Assembly (NCBI GenBank): GCA_900540635.1
Contig: UQGU01000021.1
Coordinates: 1-38,710, forward strand
Direction: 5' to 3'
Length of the DNA: 38,710 nt
Source: an uncultured Eubacteriales bacterium
GTDB taxonomy: Bacteria > Bacillota > Clostridia > Oscillospirales > Oscillospiraceae
A program made the position numbers and the translations under genes. Below the pieces are notes generated by a model. It ran no database searches and was not told the DNA's origin. It was given only the letters and a program-made list of their open reading frames with translations. This document shows, piece after piece, positions 23,653-30,172 of the stretch (its first letter is position 1; each line of letters starts with the position of its first letter).

Positions 23653-23681
23653 ATTATACCCGCTTTCAGCCGCAAAGTCAA
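23653..23681 (-). promoter_or_regulatory. Promoter of the topoisomerase operon
   Basis: Minus strand: TTGACT (23681-23676), 17 bases, perfect TATAAT (23658-23653). Confidence 0.85.
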
Positions 23682-23760
23682 CCTTGGGCCGGTTTTTTCA
23701 GCGGTTTCCCCCATTCTATAACAGAATATGTCCAATAAATCGGAGTTTCGAAAATAGCTC

Positions 23761-23789
23761 TTGTATTTTTCTCTCACAGCGGTTATAAT
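23761..23789 (+). promoter_or_regulatory. Promoter of the DUF1858 gene
   Basis: TTGTAT (23761-23766), 17 bases, perfect TATAAT (23784-23789), 31 bases before the ATG. Confidence 0.8.
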
Positions 23790-23820
23790 AGGGAAACACA
23801 GATTACAGGAGGTCATTTTC

Positions 23821-24051
23821 ATGGCTGTTAAAATTGAAAAAGAAACCATCATCGGCGATATTCTGGATGTAGCCCCTCAGGCTGCGCCTCTGTTCTTTGC
23901 CATCGGTATGCACTGCCTGGGCTGCCCCTCTTCCCGGGGCGAGACCGTTGAAGAGGCCTGCATGGTCCACGGCGTGGACTGCGAGCCCTTCCTGGCTCAG
24001 CTGAACCAGTTCCTGGAGGCCTACGAGGCCAACAACGTGGGTCAGAACTGA
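23821..24051 (+). CDS. DUF1858 small protein with CxxC motif (hybrid-cluster-associated redox disulfide type)
   Basis: A 76-residue cytoplasmic protein. The pattern TIIGDILDVAPQAAPLFFAIGM followed by HCLGCPSSRGETVEEACMVHG matches the DUF1858 fold seen in the hybrid-cluster-protein-associated redox disulfide family and ScdA N-termini. The CLGC motif (about Cys33/Cys36) could form a redox disulfide or bind metal; activity is not established. The start at 23821 has a near-perfect AGGAGGTC upstream. A strong terminator follows at 24065-24095, so the transcript is mainly monocistronic, with the trmK gene immediately beyond. Confidence 0.9.
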   Translation: MAVKIEKETIIGDILDVAPQAAPLFFAIGMHCLGCPSSRGETVEEACMVHGVDCEPFLAQLNQFLEAYEANNVGQN

Positions 24052-24064
24052 TACGAACAACGCC

Positions 24065-24095
24065 GAGGGGGGCCATGCAGGCTCCCCTCTTTTTT
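24065..24095 (+). terminator. Strong terminator between DUF1858 gene and trmK
   Basis: GAGGGGGGCC (24065-24074) pairs with GGCTCCCCTC (24080-24089), one G-T pair, 5-base loop, then six T. It ends one base before the trmK ribosome site (GGGAGG), and no separate trmK promoter was found between, so read-through may feed trmK. Confidence 0.9.
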
Positions 24096-24106
24096 GGGAG
24101 GAAACC

Positions 24107-24769
24107 ATGAAACTGCCGATCTCTCATCGTCTGCTGAGCCTCTGCGACTACATTACCCCCGGTGCCCGGGTGGCGGACGTGGGGTGCGACCACGGCTATC
24201 TTGCCATCCATCTGGTGCAAACGAGGCTGGCTTCCCAGGTGTACGCCTCGGACATTCGCCCCGCCCCTCTGGACAGCGCCAGGAAAAACGGCGAAAAATA
24301 CGGCGTTGCCGATAAAATCGCCTACTTTCTCTCCGACGGTGTAAAAAGCGTTCCCAGAGACTTCGATACCCTGGTCTGCGCCGGAATGGGGGCAGACGTG
24401 ATGATCTCCATTCTGGAGGCCGCTCCCTGGCTGCAAGGGGAACACTACAAGCTCATTTTGCAGTGCCAGTCCAAAACACCCGCGCTGCGGAAATTTTTAA
24501 GCGAGACCGGCTGGGTCATTCGCCGGGAGCAGGTTTTAAAGGACGGGCGTTTTCTCTATACCGTAATGGAGGCTGTGTGGTCCCCCGGCGTTTTCTTGAC
24601 CCCCGGGGAATGCTGCGTCTCCCCTGCTCTGCGGCAGGCCAATGACCCGCTGCTGCCGGACTATATCCGCTGGGTGAGGGACCACCTGGCTCTCTCCGTG
24701 CGCAACCGGCCGAAGCTTTCCCAATGGGAAAAAGACGCTTATCAAGAACTGCTGGAGGTATCCCTATGA
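24107..24769 (+). CDS. trmK: tRNA (adenine-22-N1)-methyltransferase TrmK
   Basis: A 220-residue SAM-dependent methyltransferase that forms m1A at position 22 of tRNA in Gram-positive bacteria. Start LPISHRLLSLCDYI, SAM motif I VADVGCDHGYLAIHLV (about 22-37), SDIRPAPLDSARKN, and the family-defining VCAGMGADVMISIL (about 89-102) followed by LILQCQSK are all present. The C-terminal half forms the helical tRNA-binding part. Length is typical (about 220-235). GGGAGG lies 5 bases before ATG. Its stop overlaps the start of the Nif3-like gene (ATGA), the usual trmK-Nif3 pairing in Firmicutes. Confidence 0.95.
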   Translation: MKLPISHRLLSLCDYITPGARVADVGCDHGYLAIHLVQTRLASQVYASDIRPAPLDSARKNGEKYGVADKIAYFLSDGVKSVPRDFDTLVCAGMGADVMISILEAAPWLQGEHYKLILQCQSKTPALRKFLSETGWVIRREQVLKDGRFLYTVMEAVWSPGVFLTPGECCVSPALRQANDPLLPDYIRWVRDHLALSVRNRPKLSQWEKDAYQELLEVSL

Positions 24770-25530
24770 CCCTTTCCTCTGAAATTTTCGACTATCTGGA
24801 CACCCTGTCCCCCGCCGCTCTGGCTCTGGACTGGGACAACAGCGGCTTGCAGGTGGGCTCCCGGAATGCGCCTGTCCGGAAAATTTTGGTGGCGCTAGAC
24901 CCCTTTGAGGACGTATGCCGGGAGGCCGCAGCCATGGGGGCCGAGCTGGTGATCACCCACCACCCGCTGTTCTTCAACCCAATAAAATCCCTGACGGACG
25001 AAAGCGCCGTCTGCCGGGCAGCGGCCACCCTGATTCAGAACGGCATCGGCCTTTTCAGCTGCCACACCAACCTGGACATCGCCCCCGGGGGCGTCAACGA
25101 CTGTCTGGCCCGGGCGCTGGGCCTGGAGGATCCCACGGTCTTTGGCAGCGAGCAGCTGCTGCGCAAGGGGCTGATTCCGGAACAGCCCTTGGAGCAGTTC
25201 CTGGAAGCGGTAAAATCCAATCTGGGCTGCCCGGGGCTCCGGTATGTCAGCGCCGGAAAGCCCTGCCGCAGCATTGCCGTAGGCGGCGGGGCCTGCGCAG
25301 ACTTTCTTGCCGAAGTTGCTGCCGCCGGTTGCGACACCTTTGTGACCTCGGATGTCAAGTACAACGGCTTCTGGGACGCCCAGGACCTGGGGCTGAATCT
25401 GATTGATGCCGGCCATTTTTACACGGAAAATCCGGTGTGCGCCTATCTGGCGGAAAAAATCCGGGGGCAATTTCCGGATTTGGCGGTGCAGATCTCCAAA
25501 AATCACGCTGACTGCATGAAATTCTTCTGA
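24766..25530 (+). CDS. Nif3-like dinuclear metal centre hexameric protein (NIF3/YqfO family)
   Basis: A 254-residue protein. Metal-binding residues sit in LVITHHPLFFNP, FSCHTNLDIAPGGVND and DAGHFYTENPV, the standard His/Asp/Glu set for a dinuclear site. The N-terminus (YLDTLSPAALALDWDNSGLQVG) is conserved. It lacks the ~110-residue PII-like insertion of YqfO and so is the short form. Family members are often labelled GTP cyclohydrolase I type 2, but a cellular role is not firmly established. The start at 24766 overlaps the trmK stop by ATGA and has GGAGG upstream, indicating translational coupling; the frame is open further upstream inside trmK but that is not the start. Confidence 0.93.
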   Translation: MTLSSEIFDYLDTLSPAALALDWDNSGLQVGSRNAPVRKILVALDPFEDVCREAAAMGAELVITHHPLFFNPIKSLTDESAVCRAAATLIQNGIGLFSCHTNLDIAPGGVNDCLARALGLEDPTVFGSEQLLRKGLIPEQPLEQFLEAVKSNLGCPGLRYVSAGKPCRSIAVGGGACADFLAEVAAAGCDTFVTSDVKYNGFWDAQDLGLNLIDAGHFYTENPVCAYLAEKIRGQFPDLAVQISKNHADCMKFF

Positions 25531-25537
25531 TTACCCG

Positions 25538-25566
25538 TTGATTTTTCCGGAAAACAGCGCTATAAT
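25538..25566 (+). promoter_or_regulatory. Promoter of the yebC gene
   Basis: TTGATT (25538-25543), 17 bases, perfect TATAAT (25561-25566), 46 bases before ATG. Confidence 0.8.
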
Positions 25567-25612
25567 AGTGTGAACATTTTTTGAAAACATTCCAGAAAGG
25601 GAAGATTACAAT

Positions 25613-26347
25613 ATGTCCGGACATTCCAAATGGCATAACATTCAGAAAACCAAGGGCGCACAGGATGCCAAGCGTGCCGCCTCCTTCACCAAAATTGCGA
25701 AGGAAATGATCGTGGCCGTGAAGGAGGGCGGCGGCTCTGCCGATCCCGCCTATAACTCCCGGCTGGCTACCGTCATCACCAAGGCCAAGGCCGCCAATAT
25801 GCCCAACGACAACATCAAGCGGGTGCTGGAAAAGGCCGGCTCCGCAGGCTCCGGTGAAAACTACGAATCCATTACTTATGAAGGCTACGGCCCCGGCGGC
25901 GTTGCCGTGATCGTAGAGACCATGACCGACAACCGGAACCGTACCGCCGGCTCCGTCCGCCACCACTTCGACAAGTACGGCGGAAACCTGGGTGCCAACG
26001 GCTGCGTGAGCTGGAGCTTCGACAAGAAGGGCGTTCTGGTCATCGACAACGAGGACGGCGACTACGAGGAAGACCAGGTTATGATGGACGCCATGGACTG
26101 CGGTGCAGACGACTTCGAGGCCGACGGCGATGTGTTCACCGTCTACACCACCCCCGATGACTTCAACGCCGTGGCAGACGCCCTGGCCGCCAAGAAGTAT
26201 TCCTTCGTCTCCGCACAGATCGAGATGGTTCCCCAGAACTATGTCAAGCTGTCCCCCGAGGACGCCGAAAAGATGGAGAAGATGCTGGAGCTGTTCGACG
26301 ACGACGACGACGTGCAGAACACCTGGCACAACTGGGATCAGGACTAA
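25613..26347 (+). CDS. YebC/PmpR (TACO1) family protein
   Basis: A 244-residue cytoplasmic protein. The start MSGHSKWHNIQKTKGAQDAK, then FTKIAKEMIVAVKEGG and NMPNDNIKRVLEKA, and the middle-domain NRNRTAGSVRHHFDKYGGNLG are hallmark family sequences. The C-terminal domain ends in a run of five Asp. Members are annotated as DNA-binding regulators, while several recent reports tie them to relief of ribosome stalling; the sequence does not decide. AAAGGGAAG precedes ATG. It is transcribed from its own promoter and ends in a strong terminator. Confidence 0.96.
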   Translation: MSGHSKWHNIQKTKGAQDAKRAASFTKIAKEMIVAVKEGGGSADPAYNSRLATVITKAKAANMPNDNIKRVLEKAGSAGSGENYESITYEGYGPGGVAVIVETMTDNRNRTAGSVRHHFDKYGGNLGANGCVSWSFDKKGVLVIDNEDGDYEEDQVMMDAMDCGADDFEADGDVFTVYTTPDDFNAVADALAAKKYSFVSAQIEMVPQNYVKLSPEDAEKMEKMLELFDDDDDVQNTWHNWDQD

Positions 26348-26352
26348 ACCGC

Positions 26353-26382
26353 AAGTACCGCAGCTGGCCTGCGGTACTTTTT
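26353..26382 (+). terminator. Terminator of yebC
   Basis: AAGTACCGCAG (26353-26363) with CTGCGGTACTT (26369-26379), 5-base loop, followed by a T-run to 26382. Confidence 0.92.
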
Positions 26383-26408
26383 GCGTCAAAACCCGTCCCA
26401 TTCCGGCC

Positions 26409-26437
26409 TTGCGTTCTGCACCGCCCTGTGGTAAACT
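26409..26437 (+). promoter_or_regulatory. Possible promoter of the PPIase-C39 lipoprotein gene
   Basis: TTGCGT (26409-26414), 17 bases, TAAACT (26432-26437) preceded by TGG (extended -10). Only moderately close to consensus. Confidence 0.55.
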
Positions 26438-26505
26438 AATACGGAACCGGAAATGCGGTTTCCCCCGCATTTGTCCTTATGAAAGAAATCGAGCAGGTGA
26501 TATCA

Positions 26506-28359
26506 ATGAAACAAAGATGTTTGGCCCTTCTGGCCATTCTGCTTCTGCTGGGGCTGGCAAGCTGCGGAATGCAGACACCCGGCAGCAACGCCGCCAAAGA
26601 AGTGGCCGCCCCTACAGAAACCACGGAAACTGTCCCGGAAACCACGGTGCCCCCGGACGGAGACCCCAACAGCGTGACCTGTAAGGGCTCCTACACTGCC
26701 ACAGCCACAAATACCGCCGCCGTCGCCACCATGGGCAGCAAAGAGCTGACCAATGAGGTCTTGCAGGCGTACTACGAAATGGAGATTGCCTCCTACCTGG
26801 CATCTGACCCGGAACAGGCCCCGGATATGACCCAGCCTCTGGACACCCAGGCCTGCCCCATAGACAGCACCGTCAACAGCTGGCAGCAGTATTTTCTCAA
26901 GCAGGCACTGCACCGCTGGCAGACAGTCCAGGCCCTGATCTGCAATGCCGAGGCTGAGGAAATGCCCATTGACGCTGCCTTCGCGCCGGATGAGGAGCTG
27001 CATGCGGAGTGCATGGTCAATATTCCCGCCATCAAATTTCTGTACGGCGAAAACAGGTTCTTTGCCCCCAACACCATGCATCAGGCCTATCTGAATTCCC
27101 TGTCCGACAGCTTACAGGGAGCTATGCTCCAGGCCGCCACAGACTACAACTACGCCTACATGTACCTGACCACCATGGGCTACTATCTGGAGCCTACGGA
27201 GGAAGAAACCGAAGCCGCCCCCTCCGGAGAAAGCTATGTGGACCTTCGCCACATCCTTCTGCTGCCGGAGGACACCTCCAGCGAGCAGAGCTGGACCAAC
27301 CGCTACCGGGATGCAGAGCGCAAGCTGAACTCCTGGAAGGCAAGCTTCCGCCGCTGCGAGGGCAGCTTTGCAGAGATTGCCTACGCCGAATCCAAGGAGG
27401 AGGCCACCTACAAAGAGGGCGGCTTCTACCACCAGGTGCATCAGGGGCAGCTCACCTCTGAGCTGGACGCATGGTGCTTTGACCCAGAGCGTCAGGCAGG
27501 AGATACCACCATCATTCGCGACGGCAGCGGCATCCATATGCTCTACATTTCCCGGGTCTACTCCCAGGGACAGGTTCAGGCAGAGCAGAGCGCCAAAGAG
27601 CAGAAGCTCCGCGACTTCGTGCAGAAGTGTCTGGACGAAAACCCCATCCGGATTACATATTCCGCCATTGCGCTGACATCGGAAACCGCCTCTCTCACCT
27701 ATGACGGTGTGCTCTACAAGGACATCGCCCATGAGCGCTACCCGGAGATTCCCATCTATTTGCAGCAGGACTTCGGCAACACCATGTATGGCAATTATAA
27801 GCTCCGCTCCCATGGTTGCGGCATCACAAGCCTTGCCATGCTCTCCACCTATATGACGGATACGGAGCTGACACCCCCCACCCTCTGCGCCCGCTACGGC
27901 AGATACTGCCACAGCAACGGCACCGACGCCATGATCTTCAAGTATGAGCCCCCGGTGCTGGGCTTCTATCTGAAGAAGCAGACCTTCCAGCCCAACGAAG
28001 CCAAGCAGGCCCTGGAGGACGGCTACGTTGTGGTGTCCTCCCAGACGAAGGGCTACTGGACCAGAGGCGGCCACTACATTGTGCTGGAAAGCATCGATGA
28101 GAATGGCGTCCAGGTCCGCGACTCCAATATCTACAACTACGAGCGTCTGCCCGCTCACCAGCAGGACCGCCACGCCTGGAGCGACATCACCCCCAAGAGC
28201 ACCTCCTACTGGATCTTTGAAAAAAAGCAGACCGCCTCTCCCCTGTGCACCCGCTGCGGAGACCCCAGCCAGGCCGGTGAGACCGTATACTCCGGCGACT
28301 ATCTTTGCCAACGCTGCGAGGAGGCCCTGCTGCGGAGAAACTTCTTCCTGGCTCTGTAA
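26506..28359 (+). CDS. Multidomain lipoprotein: parvulin-like PPIase, C39-like cysteine peptidase, C-terminal zinc ribbon
   Basis: A 617-residue predicted lipoprotein. The signal peptide ends in GLASC (Cys20), then a Thr/Pro-rich linker (30-60). Residues 70-235 resemble a SurA/PrsA-type N-domain (VATMGSKELTNEVLQAYYEMEI). Residues 243-350 look like a parvulin domain, with paired His249 (LRHILL) and His344 (GIHMLYISR). Residues 416-570 match a C39-like peptidase: YGNYKLRSHGCGITSLAM with Cys438, GGHYIVL with His523, RDSN with Asp539. The last 40 residues hold CTRC (581-584) and CQRC (601-604), a zinc ribbon rarely seen on exported proteins. ATG 26506 has AGGTGATATCA upstream. The combination suggests a folding factor fused to a protease or peptide-processing domain on the cell surface; substrate unknown. 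Confidence 0.8.
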   Translation: MKQRCLALLAILLLLGLASCGMQTPGSNAAKEVAAPTETTETVPETTVPPDGDPNSVTCKGSYTATATNTAAVATMGSKELTNEVLQAYYEMEIASYLASDPEQAPDMTQPLDTQACPIDSTVNSWQQYFLKQALHRWQTVQALICNAEAEEMPIDAAFAPDEELHAECMVNIPAIKFLYGENRFFAPNTMHQAYLNSLSDSLQGAMLQAATDYNYAYMYLTTMGYYLEPTEEETEAAPSGESYVDLRHILLLPEDTSSEQSWTNRYRDAERKLNSWKASFRRCEGSFAEIAYAESKEEATYKEGGFYHQVHQGQLTSELDAWCFDPERQAGDTTIIRDGSGIHMLYISRVYSQGQVQAEQSAKEQKLRDFVQKCLDENPIRITYSAIALTSETASLTYDGVLYKDIAHERYPEIPIYLQQDFGNTMYGNYKLRSHGCGITSLAMLSTYMTDTELTPPTLCARYGRYCHSNGTDAMIFKYEPPVLGFYLKKQTFQPNEAKQALEDGYVVVSSQTKGYWTRGGHYIVLESIDENGVQVRDSNIYNYERLPAHQQDRHAWSDITPKSTSYWIFEKKQTASPLCTRCGDPSQAGETVYSGDYLCQRCEEALLRRNFFLAL

Positions 28360-28366
28360 GCTCCAT

Positions 28367-28404
28367 AAAAAATCTCACCCCGGTTCCAAAAACGGAACCG
28401 GGGT
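28367..28404 (-). terminator. Terminator of the recD2-comF-mreB operon
   Basis: ACCCCGGTTCC (28377-28387) and GGAACCGGGGT (28394-28404) form a perfect 11-base stem. On the minus strand it is followed by GAGATTTTTT. It may also block read-through from the convergent lipoprotein gene. Confidence 0.9.
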
Positions 28405-28412
28405 CTATTGCG

Positions 28413-29456
28413 TCACAGGCCGCTCTTCATAGCCCGCTTCCGGGCGATGTTGATGGGGCCTTCTTCCATATTATTGATCCAGGCCAGGCTCTTGCCGCAG
28501 CCATAGGCCGTGCAGGAATCCGGGTCGTCGGCCAGGATGCAGGGAATGCCGGTGCGCTCCATGAGCAGCTCTGCAAAGCCCCATAGCTGGGCAGAGCCGC
28601 CGGTAAGGGTCAGGCCGTTTTCGGACACATCGCTGACCAGCTCCGGGCTGGTCTGCTCCAGCACCGCCATGACTTCGTCGGCGATCATTCTGGCAGGACG
28701 GCGCAGAACCTCATAGATTTCCTTGGAGCTCACTGTGACCATCTTGGGCATACCGGTCTTATAGTCCCGGCCCTTGACGTTCATGGTCAGCTCCTCGTTT
28801 CTGGGATAGACCTCGCCGATCTGAATTTTGATCTCCTCGGCAGTGACCTGACCGATGATCATGCTGTGCTGACGGCGAACATAGCGCATAATGGCCTCGT
28901 CAAAGGCATCGCCTGCAACCTTCAAAGAAGAGGACACGGAAACGCCGTTCATGCTCAGCACCGCAATATCCGTGGTGCCGCCGCCGATATCCACCACCAT
29001 GTGGCCATTGGGGTCTTTCAGGTTCAGTCCCGCGCCCAGGCCCGCAGCCAGAGGCTCCTCAATGAGGAACACTCTTCGGGCACCGGCCTCGATGGCGGCA
29101 TTGATGACGTTTCGCTCCTCAATTTCCGTCACGCCGCTGGGCACGCTGATGACCACACGGGGCTTGGGGGTAAAGAGAGAGGCGGTAGTGGCGGTTTTGA
29201 ACATCTCGCTGAGCATTTTGACGGTCATCTCGTGATCGGAGATGATGCCATCCTTCAGCGGGCGCATGGCCACCACGTTGCCGGGGGTACGGTTCAGCAT
29301 ATTTCTGGCCGCAGAGCCTACCTGCAAAATCTTGCCGGTATTCCGGTCCACAGCCACCACAGAGGGCTCCCGGACCACCAGGCCCTTGCCGTCTGCATAA
29401 ATAAGAACATTGGATGTACCCAGGTCTACGCCCAGGTCATTGGAAAATAACTGCAT
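28413..29456 (-). CDS. MreB/Mbl-family rod-shape actin homolog
   Basis: A 347-residue cytoplasmic actin-like ATPase that forms membrane-associated filaments guiding cell-wall synthesis. Phosphate 1 motif DLGVDLGTSNVLIY (7-20), the central VPSGVTEIEERN, phosphate 2 VVDIGGGTTDIAVLS, and the adenosine motif LTLTGGSAQLWG are all intact. The start is ATG 29456 after GGAGG. No mreC/mreD follows, so it may be a second copy of the Mbl or MreBH kind, rather than the main mreBCD-linked gene. It is the last gene of the recD2-comF-mreB unit, 26 bases after comF. Confidence 0.93.
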   Translation of the reverse strand: MQLFSNDLGVDLGTSNVLIYADGKGLVVREPSVVAVDRNTGKILQVGSAARNMLNRTPGNVVAMRPLKDGIISDHEMTVKMLSEMFKTATTASLFTPKPRVVISVPSGVTEIEERNVINAAIEAGARRVFLIEEPLAAGLGAGLNLKDPNGHMVVDIGGGTTDIAVLSMNGVSVSSSLKVAGDAFDEAIMRYVRRQHSMIIGQVTAEEIKIQIGEVYPRNEELTMNVKGRDYKTGMPKMVTVSSKEIYEVLRRPARMIADEVMAVLEQTSPELVSDVSENGLTLTGGSAQLWGFAELLMERTGIPCILADDPDSCTAYGCGKSLAWINNMEEGPINIARKRAMKSGL

Positions 29457-29482
29457 AGCAAACCTCCATGCGCAAGCGCATT

Positions 29483-30172
29483 CTATTCTTCGTTTTTGGA
29501 CGCCGAAGCCACCGCAGCGCAGGCAACGCTTTTGGCCCCCGCAGTCAGCAGCACCTTGGCGCACTCCTGTGCGGTAGCACCGGTGGTAAATACATCATCA
29601 ATGAGCAGCACCCGTTTTCCGCACACTGCGTCCTTGTTCACACAGACATAGGCTCCCAACACATTGGCCCGGCGCTGCTCCTTTGTCAGCGTGGACTGTG
29701 CACGGGTATTGCGCCGCTTTTTCAGCAGGCGCTTCACGGGGAGCCCCAGCTCCTTGGCAACTGTCCTGGCGATCAGCTCCGACTGGTCATAGCCCCGGCG
29801 GAGTTTTCGCAGGGGGCTGACAGGTGCCCATGTGATGCAATCAAAGTCCCCGGGGTGCTCCCGCAGGAGCTTCATGGCAACGGCCCTTCCGAAGGGCGCT
29901 GCCAGATCTACCCGGTAATGGAACTTGAGATTCAGAATTCCGTCCCGAACCTTCCCCTTATAGTACCAGACTGCGGTGAAACTGTCAAGAAATTGCAGCC
30001 CTGTTTTTTGATCCGGATGCTTTTTCGGTGCGCTGGCCGGGAATTCCTCTGTTTCCTTCCGGCAGTCCCGGCAAAGGTCCGTCTCCCGATCCAGTAGCCT
30101 GCCGCACAGGGCACATTTCGGCGGAAACAGGAGATCCAGCAGGCCACCTAAAAGCCGTTTTGCGCCGCTCAT
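29483..30172 (-). CDS. ComF family protein (phosphoribosyltransferase-like, competence-related)
   Basis: A 229-residue protein of the ComFC/GntX group. An N-terminal zinc finger has Cys20, Cys23, Cys34 and Cys37 (CALC and CRDC). A phosphoribosyltransferase fold follows, with PVSPLRKLRRGYDQSE (119-132), RRNTRAQSTLTKEQR and the PRPP loop VLLIDDVFTTGAT (188-200). In competent bacteria ComFC acts in handling incoming single-stranded DNA; in non-competent species its role is unclear. Its start overlaps the recD2 stop (ATGA), so the two are translationally coupled, and a DNA-processing role is consistent with that. Confidence 0.92.
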   Translation of the reverse strand: MSGAKRLLGGLLDLLFPPKCALCGRLLDRETDLCRDCRKETEEFPASAPKKHPDQKTGLQFLDSFTAVWYYKGKVRDGILNLKFHYRVDLAAPFGRAVAMKLLREHPGDFDCITWAPVSPLRKLRRGYDQSELIARTVAKELGLPVKRLLKKRRNTRAQSTLTKEQRRANVLGAYVCVNKDAVCGKRVLLIDDVFTTGATAQECAKVLLTAGAKSVACAAVASASKNEE

